A stretch of DNA of 64,000 nucleotides from Mangrovivirga halotolerans (GCF_026241165.1 NZ_JAPFQN010000004.1:124001-188000), one strand, 5' to 3'; shown: positions 46,194 to 55,581, counted from the first letter of the stretch. The notes: a model not told the origin generated them from the sequence alone. Made by a program: numbers and translations.

Positions 46194-46628
46194 TCAAGAA
46201 TACGTTAATTTTGTCACCTTCAAATTCAATGGCTTCCATATTCCAACAATAAGGCCGGCCGTCAACGCTGCAAGACTAATCGCTTTTTGCAGGAATATAC
46301 TTTTTATCAGTTCTACTGCCTCAGCACCCTTACTTTCAACAACAAACATTATCACATTATAATCCTTGATTTCCATAAAAATTTTGGGAACTAAATATCC
46401 TATAATTAAAAGTATACCAAATGCGAGTATAGAATATACTTGATTAATCGATTGAATTAAGTATCCGATGATGAAAAGTGATGGAAGAACTATTAATATC
46501 TTGTAGGTAGTAAATCCTATAACATCACTGAAATCAAATATCTGTATCAACTTAATAAAATACTTGTATCCGAAATGCAATGCGGCCAGACAGCAGCCCG
46601 TAATGAATAATTGAAAAAGGTATTTCAT
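46194..46628 (-). CDS. Small four-helix membrane protein (family copy 4)
   Basis: 144 residues: MKYLFQLFITGCCLAALHFGYKY, ILIVLPSLFIIGYLIQSINQ, ILAFGILLIIGYLVPKIF and ISLAALTAGLIVGIWKP. It is clearly paralogous to the copy at 45587 by length, helix spacing and the GYLIQSINQ motif. The acidic loop between helices 3 and 4 (VESKGAEAVELIKS) matches VIEQGYLSDDFLKT in position. Function unknown. Confidence 0.76.
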   Translation of the reverse strand: MKYLFQLFITGCCLAALHFGYKYFIKLIQIFDFSDVIGFTTYKILIVLPSLFIIGYLIQSINQVYSILAFGILLIIGYLVPKIFMEIKDYNVIMFVVESKGAEAVELIKSIFLQKAISLAALTAGLIVGIWKPLNLKVTKLTYS

Positions 46629-46792
46629 AAAATTATCTAGTCAAAAAAATCTCTCATAATTAATGAATTAAATTGAATTCACAAAAATGAATGTTCACAG
46701 ATTATCAAGTGTGATTGAATTTAAAACTAAAAGATGCTGATATTTGGAGAAACATACTAATAACTTAATAACCTAATCTCTAATAACTAATC

Positions 46793-46825
46793 ACAAAAAA
46801 AAGAGCCCAGTCTCTCAACCGGGCC
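46793..46825 (-). terminator. Rho-independent terminator of the lipoprotein gene at 46849
   Basis: On the minus strand GCCCGGT pairs with ACTGGGC across TGAGAG and is followed by TCTTTTTTTT. It lies 24 bases after the stop at 46849. Confidence 0.88.
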
Positions 46826-46848
46826 CGGGGATCATAATCATAAATATC

Positions 46849-47430
46849 TTACTTCAGATCGATAGCGATCAATTTCCCTTCTCCGAGGTTTACTGCATAG
46901 GCAAGACACAGATCTTCCACTTCAGGATTTACCTCAAAACCGATATATCCTTCAGATAATTCCCCTCTCTTAAGGTCTACCTGCGGAAGATTGTCTCCCT
47001 TGTTTGTTTCATATAGAGCAGGAGCATATTCTTCGCCTGAAGCATCTCTAAGAAAGAATTGCAGCATGCTTGATTTCCACTGTTCAGCATCAATGTTTTC
47101 TACCCGGGTCTTGATATATACCAGTTTCTTACCTTCTGAAACCTCGAATATTTCCGGATCTTTAGATTTTGCCTCACCAAATTCCAATACAGTAATACGA
47201 CGACCTTCACTTTCAACTCCTTCGTTCATTTTACCAGTCGTTACATCACCATAATAGGCAACCGTGTTTTCAACAGCAGGTGAAGATGATTCTTTAACTT
47301 CAGTTTGTTCAACAACAGCCTCGACTTCTTCAGTAGATTCAATTTTCTCATCAGATTTGGATTCCGAACAAGAATAAACCAGCGATGATAATGCGATCAA
47401 GGCGATAAAAAAAAATGGTTTGGTTTTCAT
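46849..47430 (-). CDS. DUF4352-like lipoprotein, paralog A
   Basis: 193 residues from the ATG at 47430 (MKTKPFFFIALIALSSLVYSC, lipobox VYSC), preferred over the ATG four codons upstream. A Glu-rich linker (SDEKIESTEEVEAVVEQTEVKE region) precedes a beta-rich domain: ITVLEFGEAKSKDPEIFEV, KLVYIKTRVENID, FFLRDASGEEYAPALYETNKGDNLP, and GYIGFEVNPEVEDLCLAYAV, which fits the DUF4352/telokin-like immunoglobulin fold of extracytoplasmic proteins. It is paralogous to the gene at 48479 (about half of residues shared by eye). Confidence 0.8.
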   Translation of the reverse strand: MKTKPFFFIALIALSSLVYSCSESKSDEKIESTEEVEAVVEQTEVKESSSPAVENTVAYYGDVTTGKMNEGVESEGRRITVLEFGEAKSKDPEIFEVSEGKKLVYIKTRVENIDAEQWKSSMLQFFLRDASGEEYAPALYETNKGDNLPQVDLKRGELSEGYIGFEVNPEVEDLCLAYAVNLGEGKLIAIDLK

Positions 47431-47575
47431 GATATTAGGCATAGTGTTTAAAAAGCCGCAATATAAGGGGATTTATTAATTAAGGAAAAAAATAATAACA
47501 ACTTTTGACCTTGTTATCGCCCTGCTTAGAAGCAATTATCTGAACTGTGGTTTCAAATATTTCTGATTCGGTATT

Positions 47576-48001
47576 TTAAGAGATATCAACTTCTCTGTGA
47601 TTTTTATCTTTAATAAAAGCTGAGCGAACAGACTTAGATATAAACAAAAGTATGCCGACAATTAATAAAGGGAAGGTCAGTAAAGCAGTAATGTTTTTGG
47701 TTGTTAGTTCTTGATATCCAATTCTGTTCAGCATAGAGAATAAAAATGTTATCGTTTCGATGGAAAACATTAAAATAAAGATCCAGGGTTGAACATTACC
47801 CCGAAGTCGCTGAATCAAGAAAAGCAAACCAAATCCTATTATTGGCATTAAAATCAAACTAAAAGGAGTGATGTCGAAATTGATGATTGCTCCTGAGTTT
47901 TTCTTAATCACTTCTTCAACGAAATAAATTATTCCTAAAGCAAATAGATTGGTAATAATAAATGCGATTGTGTAGGTAAGGAAGTCTAAAAACTTTTTCA
48001 T
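47576..48001 (-). CDS. Small four-helix membrane protein (family copy 5)
   Basis: 141 residues from the ATG at 48001 (MKKFLDFLTYTIAFIITNLFALGII), matching the start of the copy at 43714. Further membrane segments are FSLILMPIIGFGLLFLIQRL, WIFILMFSIETITFLFSML and ITALLTFPLLIVGILLFI. The helix-2 motif is GFGLLFLIQR, the most diverged version of the xIQS motif. It lies between the two DUF4352-like lipoprotein genes. Function unknown. Confidence 0.73.
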   Translation of the reverse strand: MKKFLDFLTYTIAFIITNLFALGIIYFVEEVIKKNSGAIINFDITPFSLILMPIIGFGLLFLIQRLRGNVQPWIFILMFSIETITFLFSMLNRIGYQELTTKNITALLTFPLLIVGILLFISKSVRSAFIKDKNHREVDIS

Positions 48002-48478
48002 TATATAAAACAAAATAGGGTTGATAAATCGGAGCTAAAAGTAATAATTGTTTTTGGTATTTGAAAGAGGGTAGAAAACCAGAGTGAGAACGAAGAATCA
48101 TTGGATTAAGTTAAACCGATAGGTGGTTAATGACTCTTGTGATCAGAACAAAATTGCGTCAGTAAATCTCCCCAAGTTCTCCGAGTCCCCTTGACGACTT
48201 ACAGTGTCAGGGCTTTCAGCTTTGCGATCCCTGCGACCCCATGACGATCTCCTTAACGTCGATGTCAGGGTCTATCGATCTGCGGTGTATTTTTTTTCGA
48301 GTCAAGAGCAATCCTGTTAATCTTTTTTAATCAGGGTTAATCGTTACTGATGAAGCAAAGCTTATCAGCATCTGCGACCCATGACGATGCTATGCATGTC
48401 AGAGTCTGCGAGGTTCTTCAATTTCGAATCAAGCGTACTAATAACGAATAACTCCTAATCTAATAACCGACCACTAAA
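48002..48478. repeat. Composite palindromic repeat cluster (minus orientation)
   Basis: No gene is seen. Hairpins lie at about 48190-48213 (CTTGACGACTTACAGTGTCAGG), 48240-48270, 48347-48370 (CTGATGAAGCAAAGCTTATCAG) and 48381-48403 (CATGACGATGCTATGCATGTC). The modules 'cagctttgcgatccctgcga', 'tcgagtcaagagcaatcctg' and 'aatcaagcgtactaataacg' are in the same orientation as at 45 kb and 57-59 kb. Confidence 0.85.
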
Positions 48479-49033
48479 TCACAATCCAATAGCAATCACT
48501 TTACCTTCCATTAGATCTACTGCATACGCCACTGCCAGGTCATTATCCAGTGCATCCACTTCAAACCCAATATATCCCGTAGCTGAACCTCCAACCCCTA
48601 ATTCCGAATTTGGAAAGTTTTCGCCCTTGTCTATTGCATAGAGGGAAGGAGCATATTCCTTACCTGAAGCATCCCTGAGAAAAAATTGCACCATACTTGA
48701 CTGCCACGGATCGGTTCCCGTATTCTTTACACTTGCTTTGATATAGACAAGTTTTTTATCCGGAGCGACTTTAAAAAGATCAGTATTTTTAGGTTTTGCC
48801 TCACCAAACTCTGTTACAGTGACTTGTTTGCCATCCATTTCGACTGGCTCATTCATATTTCCTTTAACAACATTATTGTAATAAGATTCAGTGTTTTTAA
48901 CAGCCATCGATGGTTTGGAAGCTTCGGTTTCCTCTTTGCTTTCATCTGCATTTTCTTTTCCATCAGAACATGAGATAATTATTGAAAAGCTAATTAACAG
49001 CCCGAGTAGCAAAGTTGAAATTTGTGTATTCAT
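48479..49033 (-). CDS. DUF4352-like lipoprotein, paralog B
   Basis: 184 residues. Signal MNTQISTLLLGLLISFSIIISC (lipobox IISC), acidic linker (DGKENADESKEETEASKP), then a domain collinear with paralog A: VTVTEFGEAKPKNTDLFKV, KLVYIKASVKNTGTDPWQSS, FFLRDASGKEYAPSLYAIDKGENFP, GYIGFEVDALDNDLAVAYAV. It is probably a periplasm- or surface-facing lipoprotein with an immunoglobulin-like fold. A hairpin-plus-T-run and a structured ~330-nt stretch precede it, which could be a regulatory leader or a separate small RNA. Confidence 0.82.
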   Translation of the reverse strand: MNTQISTLLLGLLISFSIIISCSDGKENADESKEETEASKPSMAVKNTESYYNNVVKGNMNEPVEMDGKQVTVTEFGEAKPKNTDLFKVAPDKKLVYIKASVKNTGTDPWQSSMVQFFLRDASGKEYAPSLYAIDKGENFPNSELGVGGSATGYIGFEVDALDNDLAVAYAVDLMEGKVIAIGL

Positions 49034-49114
49034 AATAATTAACGTTTAGGGTTTCAATTTATAGGTTATAAGTTAAGATTGGAAATTTTAGTGAATCTTA
49101 GTTGAGAAATATAA

Positions 49115-49445
49115 AAATTAAAAGATCCTGATGAATCATAGTTCACCAGGATCTTCCTAACCCGTGTACTTTTTAAAACCTAAATGAAAATTAGAGAAAA
49201 AGGTTGTTGATACGTAACTTCAGAAGTTGAGCCAAATTAACTGTTAAACAGATACCACCTTACCACAAGTGTTACCAAACTATAATCATTTAGATGTAGT
49301 TAACCTTCCTTAGAAGTACCAACAACCAGCTGTCTCACATAATTAGTACACAATTAAACCCTTAAAGTAAATGCGACCTGCAGTTTAGTTTCCAAACCTT
49401 GATAGAGATTAGCATAGCAGATCGCATTATTGTTTTGGTTGACAG
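49115..49445 (-). ncRNA. Candidate structured RNA or long regulatory leader
   Basis: This repeat-free stretch has no open frame but strong complementarity. On the + strand coordinates: TGCGACCTGC (49372-49381) pairs with GCAGATCGCA (49417-49426); GTACCAACAACC (49316-49327) pairs with GGTTGTTGATAC (49202-49213); AGTACAC (49345-49351) pairs with GTGTACT (49164-49170), enclosing the previous helix. A good -7 element lies just upstream (49450-49457) and a terminator hairpin ends it (49122-49155). I looked for tmRNA, RNase P and SRP signatures and saw none; a 6S-like RNA is not excluded. Alternatively it is an attenuator leader of the lipoprotein gene starting at 49033. Confidence 0.5.
49122..49155 (-). 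terminator. Terminator hairpin between the candidate RNA and the lipoprotein gene
   Basis: On the minus strand AAGATCCTGGTGAA pairs with TTCATCAGGATCTT around TATGA, followed by TTAATTTTT. It lies 89 bases upstream of the start at 49033, with no complete gene upstream on the same strand for over 1 kb. Confidence 0.65.
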
Positions 49446-49449
49446 TACT

Positions 49450-49457
49450 CAAATATA
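49450..49457 (-). promoter_or_regulatory. Candidate -7 element (TATATTTG)
   Basis: TATATTTG on the minus strand fits TAnnTTTG exactly and would start transcription near 49445. No convincing -33 TTG is seen. Confidence 0.5.
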
Positions 49458-49619
49458 ATTCGGCATTTTCGGAATAAAAATGAATTGATATTAAATCTGA
49501 GTTAAATGACTGTCAAATAATTCGGTTTTTTTAAAAAAGAGCAGATATATGACTTTTTAGTCATAACATGTCATATAAATGCACTTTTTAGGGGTGTTGA
49601 TTTGTATTTATTTGATTTG

Positions 49620-50287
49620 AACAAAAGGCCATCAAAAAGCTGACGCTAATGAAAACAGAATGAGAGTGGAGATGCCAAAAGCACAACTCAACACTCTGGT
49701 TGTCATTTCGCTCGTCTAGTGCTGTAAGCCGAAAGGCGTAGCAGCAAGGAGAAATCTGTTTGTATAATGCAAATATTGTATTTATGTTGATCTAAGTAGG
49801 GTGAGGTTAAAACATTTAATTATTTAAAAGCAACATTTTTCTCCGATTATTAAGATCTCACTGACGATAAATGTCAGTGTCTACGACTCACTACAAGGGA
49901 TTCGAGATGACGAGAAAATTGAGACTTCAGTTTCATAAAGCAGCTTTCTAATAACTTAATGTCGGATCTAAGATCGTATTTTATTATAGGTTCCAGATGT
50001 TAGCGTAGCGCATCTGGAACAGCATTTGTGTTGAGTAATTTACCTGCACCAGCGAGAGGCTAACGCCAGAAGCAGACAATTTCGAGTCAAGCGTACTAAT
50101 ATCCAATAACTTAATCTCTAACATCTAATCTTATGCCCTGGTTCGTGTCCTCACGAACCGGTTGTTAAGCATTTTAATGAAGCAATTTACCGGCACCAGC
50201 GCGTGGCAGGCGCCAGGGACTGTATTATTATATATTACGTTTTCAGTAACCAATCACCCAATAACTTAATGCCTAATCACCTTATCT
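49620..50287. repeat. Composite palindromic repeat cluster including long inverted repeat arm 2
   Basis: No gene is seen. It contains the 49702-49962 arm, a hairpin at 49861-49877 (CTGACGATAAATGTCAG), the palindrome 'ccagatgttagcgtagcgca', the words 'ttcgagtcaagcgtactaat' and 'ggttcgtgtcctcacgaacc', and short inverted GCGC-type words near 50055 and 50202. Confidence 0.82.
49702..49962. repeat. Long inverted repeat, arm 2 (partner at 12321-12580)
   Basis: Reverse-complement match to 12321-12580 with scattered differences. Both arms carry the same order of modules, including one 17-bp hairpin and the 'ggagaaatctgtttgtat' region. Confidence 0.75.
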
Positions 50288-53200
50288 CTAATAACTCCTG
50301 CCTGCCTTCTTCACTTTCACTACAACCATCACGCTTAAGGCAATCATTAAGAAAGCAGTGACATATACAAAATCTGGAATAGGCATTGGATCTCCCGCTG
50401 CGTAGCTGTGAAGTCCGGAGAGATAATAGTTCACTCCGAAGGATGTCATGATAATCGACCAGAATGCAAACATACTGGCAATATTAAGCACAAGGAAATT
50501 ATTTAGTTTAGGGATAAAACGAAGGTGCAATACAATGGCATAAACGATAATGCTGATCAATGCCCACGTTTCTTTCGGGTCCCAGGCCCAGTACCGACCC
50601 CATGATTCGTTAGCCCAGACACCTCCTAAAAAGGTTCCGACTGTCAGTACAAACAACCCGATCGTCATTGATATTTCATTGATGTAACTCAATTCTTTTA
50701 TCCGTAAATTGATCGCTTCCTCATTTGATGAATTTCTGATCAGCATCAAGATTATGACCATTAAACCAATGAGAGCAGACAATGCCAACGGAGCGTAGCT
50801 GCTGACAATCGTAGCCACGTGAATCTTGAGCCAGTAAGACTTTAATACCGGCATCAAATTGGTGATTTCAGGATTTATCCAGTCAAGGTAACTGACGAAA
50901 AGTAAGGCACCTGAAAATAGCATCGTCAATGGTAAGGTGAAATCAGACTTGCGGTGAACAATAAACCCGCAAAGTAATAATACCCATGAAACGAATACCA
51001 GCATTTCATATCCATTACTCCACGGTGGATGTCCGGAGACATACCATCGAAGAATCAGGTTCCCTGTAAATAACAAAAACGCAATGAGAGAAATGACTAT
51101 CATCAGATTCCATGAAACACTCAAAAATTTATTCTTTTTAAATATTTTGACCAATGCCAGAATTAACATGATAATTCCGATGGTAAAGCAGGCCTGAAAG
51201 AGCCAGAAATTTAAATTGAGTTTATTGTATAATATCTCTGCATTGACGTGCTTATAATCCGGAATATATCCCTCTGCTAATACCTGCTGATAAGTGTGGA
51301 TGTAATCAACCTTTTCGATCGCATCAGATAATTTGCCTTCTGCAAGGTCATTGAAGTAAGCCGGGATAATATTTTTGGCAAAAGCCCGGTCTTCAGCATT
51401 AAAATTCAAAAAGTCGTGATTGTAGCTGTACCACGTTTTTTCTTCATCATTTTTAGCCGGGAAAATTTTCAGGTAATTCCCCGAGATCACATTGAATACT
51501 ATGTTAAATCGCTCATCCAGTTTGATGATCTCTTTATCCTGTTCATTTCTGTTTGCAGGCTTTTTTCTTGTCGCTTCTTCCACCTTATCAGAAAGAATAT
51601 ACTGCCCGTTAGGACCCAGTAGCGCTGAAAAAGGAATTCGTTCCTTTTGTGTTAACTCTTCACTCAGGACAGACTGTAACTTGTCTCCATCTATTTTTAT
51701 TATCGGAATATTCTGCCAGATAGAAGGATACATCATCATCGAAATAAACACCTGGTCCGGGTTGAGATGGATGCTTTTTTCTCCTGAAGGAATTTCTAAA
51801 TAGGTTTTTCTCGATATTTTTCTAAGAAATTCTGATGACAGGGTGTTGATTGGTTTTATTCTTCCATCCAGGTCCTGTACAAGAATTCTCCCGAAATATT
51901 CAGCCTGTTCTTTATTAACGATCACTGGTTTATCAGCAGGATTTTCCTGAGCTGATAGTACTAAAGAAGATCCTAATGTCAACAGAATGATCAGTGTTGA
52001 AGCTTTACCCTTCAGGTTTTTCAACTTTTTATTTAACTGGTAATATCGTGATCCTTTTCCAAATAAGGTCCAGAACATACCAATACCCATCAGGAGGTAT
52101 CCTGCATAAGTAACCAGCGTGCCGGGTCGGTCTTTGTTTACAGACAATACTGTTCCTTTTTCATCTGTATCATAACTTGCCTGGTAAAATCTGTATCCTG
52201 AATAATCCAGTACATTGTTCATATAGATTCGGTAAGGAAAAGATTCAGATTTTGATTTAACTACTACTTCACTGGCATACGACGAAGGGCTTGATGATCC
52301 GGGGTACCGTTCCAGTTGAAAATCTTCAAGTTTAATAGAAAACGGCAATTGAATTGCTTTGGATCCATACGAAACATCGAGTGACAGATCTTCTACTTGC
52401 ACGGTATGCACGGTGGGGAGAAATCCTTCACGATATAACAGGTCAAAGTTCTCGCTTTCGTCTCCAACGGTAACTTTCATCCGGAGTACATCTTCTTTGA
52501 CAGGATCATTGTCGCCTGGTTTTTCAGGACTACTGATAATGTCAATGACACCTTTATCATGATAATTTAGTGGAACAAAAGACAGGTTGTGTAACCTGAA
52601 AACGGTTCGCAATGAAATTTTTTGGAGGCTGTCGGCTGGTATATGGCCAGGTTGCTGACTGGCCATGATGAAGTAATCCAGCGGAAGGGGAGACTCAATA
52701 TAGAAATCTTCCCCTACCTTTTTGATATTAATTGCGTCCTCGTTTTCAGACTCGAATCCTACAGCATGTCCATGCTCACCAAAGAGTTGGGTTTCTCCTT
52801 TTTTCAGAATATGTGTTTCACGGCCTTCACCTTCTGAAACGACCATCTCAATAAATGGCTCTCCCTTTTGATCATCGCTTTTAATTTCGACAGTGGCGTC
52901 GGGAAGATAATCGATCAATTCAATTTGAATATTCCGCCCCTGGAATTCAGAGTTCCACGAAAGGTCACTGTTTGAAAAATCAGAGAAGTTTGCTTCCTGT
53001 GAAAGCCCTTTGTGAATATCACCTTCAGAGATATGGACCTGCAGAAACTTCTTATCTGAAATGATTGTATTGGATGATTCATTTTCCCGAATACGCATTA
53101 TTCCGCCCTCTGAATGATATCGCGTGATAAATGCGCCTGTTATGATGACCAGAAAGGATATATGAAACAATAATACTGGCCACTTTGGCTTTTTGTAGAG

Positions 53201-53407
53201 CCGGTATTTATAGATGTTTGTCAAAAAAGCGATAGCCAGGCCAAACATGATGAGCTCAAACCACCATGAATCGTAGATCACCTGCCAGGCAGCAGCTGTT
53301 CCGTAGTCATTTTCAATGAAAGTTGCTACGGCCATAGAAATGGCAAAGGTCAATAGCAACATGAGCGCTAAGGCCGAAGAGCCAAATAATCGGTAAAAAA
53401 ATCGCAT
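50288..53407 (-). CDS. ccsA: Cytochrome c biogenesis protein, ResB-CcsA fusion
   Basis: 1039 residues. The N-terminal ~480 residues are ResB-like: four membrane helices (SSALALMLLLTFAISMAVATF, WWFELIMFGLAIAFLTNIY, WPVLLFHISFLVIITGAFI, and one near 440) and a large periplasmic part. After a spacer with a helix at ~475 and periplasmic text, the C-terminal ~350 residues are CcsA-like with eight helices and the heme-handling WWD motif WANESWGRYWAWDPKETW. System II attaches heme to periplasmic c-type cytochromes. Fused forms of this size are typical of Bacteroidota and Epsilonproteobacteria. It lies just downstream of nrfHA on the same strand, which needs nine hemes attached, including the special CxxCK site of NrfA. 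The symbol reflects the CcsA half. Confidence 0.93.
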   Translation of the reverse strand: MRFFYRLFGSSALALMLLLTFAISMAVATFIENDYGTAAAWQVIYDSWWFELIMFGLAIAFLTNIYKYRLYKKPKWPVLLFHISFLVIITGAFITRYHSEGGIMRIRENESSNTIISDKKFLQVHISEGDIHKGLSQEANFSDFSNSDLSWNSEFQGRNIQIELIDYLPDATVEIKSDDQKGEPFIEMVVSEGEGRETHILKKGETQLFGEHGHAVGFESENEDAINIKKVGEDFYIESPLPLDYFIMASQQPGHIPADSLQKISLRTVFRLHNLSFVPLNYHDKGVIDIISSPEKPGDNDPVKEDVLRMKVTVGDESENFDLLYREGFLPTVHTVQVEDLSLDVSYGSKAIQLPFSIKLEDFQLERYPGSSSPSSYASEVVVKSKSESFPYRIYMNNVLDYSGYRFYQASYDTDEKGTVLSVNKDRPGTLVTYAGYLLMGIGMFWTLFGKGSRYYQLNKKLKNLKGKASTLIILLTLGSSLVLSAQENPADKPVIVNKEQAEYFGRILVQDLDGRIKPINTLSSEFLRKISRKTYLEIPSGEKSIHLNPDQVFISMMMYPSIWQNIPIIKIDGDKLQSVLSEELTQKERIPFSALLGPNGQYILSDKVEEATRKKPANRNEQDKEIIKLDERFNIVFNVISGNYLKIFPAKNDEEKTWYSYNHDFLNFNAEDRAFAKNIIPAYFNDLAEGKLSDAIEKVDYIHTYQQVLAEGYIPDYKHVNAEILYNKLNLNFWLFQACFTIGIIMLILALVKIFKKNKFLSVSWNLMIVISLIAFLLFTGNLILRWYVSGHPPWSNGYEMLVFVSWVLLLCGFIVHRKSDFTLPLTMLFSGALLFVSYLDWINPEITNLMPVLKSYWLKIHVATIVSSYAPLALSALIGLMVIILMLIRNSSNEEAINLRIKELSYINEISMTIGLFVLTVGTFLGGVWANESWGRYWAWDPKETWALISIIVYAIVLHLRFIPKLNNFLVLNIASMFAFWSIIMTSFGVNYYLSGLHSYAAGDPMPIPDFVYVTAFLMIALSVMVVVKVKKAGRSY

Positions 53408-53451
53408 AATCCGGAATTAAAAAACTATCAAAGATATTTAGAAAACGTGCT

Positions 53452-54951
53452 CTATTTAGCGGATGCAGAAACTTTTTCTTCGTCCCACTTTTCTTGCCGC
53501 TGCTTAGCTTGTTCCAGCCATTCAGGCAGAAGATTTTCTTTGAATAGTTCTTTTTCTTTTCTCAACTTCTCCATATCTAAACCTATATATTCCTGGGCTT
53601 TTTCTTTTGTTGATATATCTGGCATTTCCACAGGTTGATTATATCCTAATTCAGCCAATAAACGTGCTATTTTTACTCGTGCTTCTTGTGCGCGGACAAG
53701 TCCGGAGCTCAGAACTCTTGAAATTTCTACCGGTGAATGGAAAGTAGCACCATGAGCTGCAGCAGCATAATCCCATCTCCATTGAGCATGCCTGATGTCC
53801 ATTAGAATAGAATCCATTTGCTGTTCGCTGGCCCCAAGATCCCAGCATTTTTTTGCTTCAATATGAGCTTTAACAAGCATTTTCTCCAGATCAATCCTGC
53901 TTTCAGCTACCTTGCGCTGTCTTTCATATACATTTTCTTTCAGTTTCTCTGCTTCCTCCCTGTGACAAACCTGGCAGGCATTCTGAATATTATTCAACGG
54001 AGACTGAATGTGGTGATCAGTAAACTTTGTTCCACCGACACTTTTATATGGCATGTGGCAGTCTACACAAGAAACACCCCTGTCAGCATGCACGCCGGTG
54101 AGATATGTTTCATATCCAGGGTGCTGAGCCTTAAGCATAGGGGCTCTGCTGAGTTGATGTGTCCAGTCTGAAAACTCGATGTTGTCATAGTATTTTTCCA
54201 TGTCCTCAGCCCGCATTCCTTCTTTCCATGGGAAAACAAGGTAAGGTGTTCCTTCTTTACCCGGAAGGTTCTTGTTGAAGTAATATTCAACGTGGCACTG
54301 AGCACATACCAGTGACCTCATTTCCTGGTGAGTAACCTTGGTTATATCTTTTCCCATAGCATCGAAGGCTTCGATCAATGCCGGTCGGGAGATCTTTAAT
54401 TTCATAGAGTTTGCATCATGGCAGTCTGCACATCCTATCGGATTCACTATCTGATCACCTTTACCAGCCCATTTTCCTGAATAAAATTCAGCGACCCCAA
54501 TCTCATTCATCAAGCGGGGCACATCAGGACTTTTACATGTCCAGCATGTCGCCGGCATTGGCCCGTCATTGGGTCCGGTAGGTCCACCGGTACGCAAAGT
54601 ATTGTGAATATCCTCGACAGCATAATAGTGCCCGCGGCCCTGATTATAATCCTTAGAGAATCCATAACCGGCCCATAATATCACGAGGTTAGGATCTTCT
54701 TCCAGCATATCACGCATGGCCGAACCACCCTGGTAAGAAACAAAACCTGTGTCGGATGTTTGTAAATAAGATTGATATTCCAATGGATAATATTCGCCCC
54801 AAACAGCATTTCGGGGCTCATTTTCACTGATGTCAGCCTGGGGTACATACTTATACTTAGACTCGTTCTTTCTGTTGATAATGCTCGATGCCAGTAATCC
54901 CAAAAGGAACACAATAACTAATGTGACTATAAAAAGGACCTTGTTTTTCAT
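53452..54951 (-). CDS. nrfA: Ammonia-forming cytochrome c552 nitrite reductase
   Basis: 499 residues with an N-terminal membrane/signal helix. Five heme sites are present: CWTCK (136-140, Lys140 as the axial ligand of the catalytic heme), CADCH (174-178), CAQCH (216-220), CVDCH (295-299) and CQVCH (326-330). Catalytic residues can be placed as Tyr223 in CHVEYYF and His277 in KAQHPGY. The enzyme reduces nitrite to ammonium with six electrons in the periplasm. The start overlaps the nrfH stop (ATGA), the usual nrfHA order. Confidence 0.97.
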   Translation of the reverse strand: MKNKVLFIVTLVIVFLLGLLASSIINRKNESKYKYVPQADISENEPRNAVWGEYYPLEYQSYLQTSDTGFVSYQGGSAMRDMLEEDPNLVILWAGYGFSKDYNQGRGHYYAVEDIHNTLRTGGPTGPNDGPMPATCWTCKSPDVPRLMNEIGVAEFYSGKWAGKGDQIVNPIGCADCHDANSMKLKISRPALIEAFDAMGKDITKVTHQEMRSLVCAQCHVEYYFNKNLPGKEGTPYLVFPWKEGMRAEDMEKYYDNIEFSDWTHQLSRAPMLKAQHPGYETYLTGVHADRGVSCVDCHMPYKSVGGTKFTDHHIQSPLNNIQNACQVCHREEAEKLKENVYERQRKVAESRIDLEKMLVKAHIEAKKCWDLGASEQQMDSILMDIRHAQWRWDYAAAAHGATFHSPVEISRVLSSGLVRAQEARVKIARLLAELGYNQPVEMPDISTKEKAQEYIGLDMEKLRKEKELFKENLLPEWLEQAKQRQEKWDEEKVSASAK

Positions 54952-55562
54952 TTTGAACTGCTTTTGGATTCGTTAATTTCTTTCTTAAGCCAATCTGGTA
55001 TGACTACTTGAGTTTGGTTGGTTGGTAATGGTGCAATATTATATTTTACAGTTGATAATCCGTGTAATTTTCCATGGGGAACCGTTCGGTGGCAGCTCCA
55101 GCAGGTCCTGTCTAACCGGTCTGATTTGTGAGATTCAATCCAATCGGTATAATTGGCCTGGGTAACTTGCTGCACATGGCATCGGATACAGTTGTTTTGA
55201 ACAACTTCTTCGGATTCTTCACGCATAAAGATCACTTCCGGTTCAGCCCGAAGTGTAAATATGGTCGCATGATATAATCCGTCTTTTGCTTTAAAATAAT
55301 ATTGATTGAAAATATTGTCATGAGGAACATGACAATCGTTACACGAGGCCCACTCTCTGTGTGAGCTGTGCATCCAGCTATTATAAACAGGTGTCATCAC
55401 ATGGCAATTGACACAGGCCTGGGGATCATCGGAAAGGTAAGATACTACGTGAGCTTCGTAAGCAATAAAAGCACCTAACCCCAGCAATGATGCTATGGAG
55501 ACCGTTGCGACGGTCCTCCATCCAGTTCTTTTCTTCGGGAAAAAATTCTTAAAAAGTGACAA
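54948..55562 (-). CDS. nrfH: Cytochrome c nitrite reductase small subunit (NapC/NirT family)
   Basis: 204 residues: one N-terminal membrane anchor (VATVSIASLLGLGAFIAYEAH) and four heme motifs CVNCH, CNDCH, CIRCH and CWSCH. It takes electrons from menaquinol and passes them to NrfA. The C-terminal ~40 residues after the last heme are longer than in minimal NrfH proteins. It is the first gene of the nrfHA-ccsA unit and is divergent from the barrel protein at 55655. Confidence 0.96.
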   Translation of the reverse strand: MSLFKNFFPKKRTGWRTVATVSIASLLGLGAFIAYEAHVVSYLSDDPQACVNCHVMTPVYNSWMHSSHREWASCNDCHVPHDNIFNQYYFKAKDGLYHATIFTLRAEPEVIFMREESEEVVQNNCIRCHVQQVTQANYTDWIESHKSDRLDRTCWSCHRTVPHGKLHGLSTVKYNIAPLPTNQTQVVIPDWLKKEINESKSSSK

Positions 55563-55581
55563 TAGGAATAAGTCGTTTTAA

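Noticed and set aside
49115-49445. tmRNA or RNase P RNA
   Set aside because: No tRNA-like T-loop/acceptor end, no tag reading frame and none of the RNase P core words were found.
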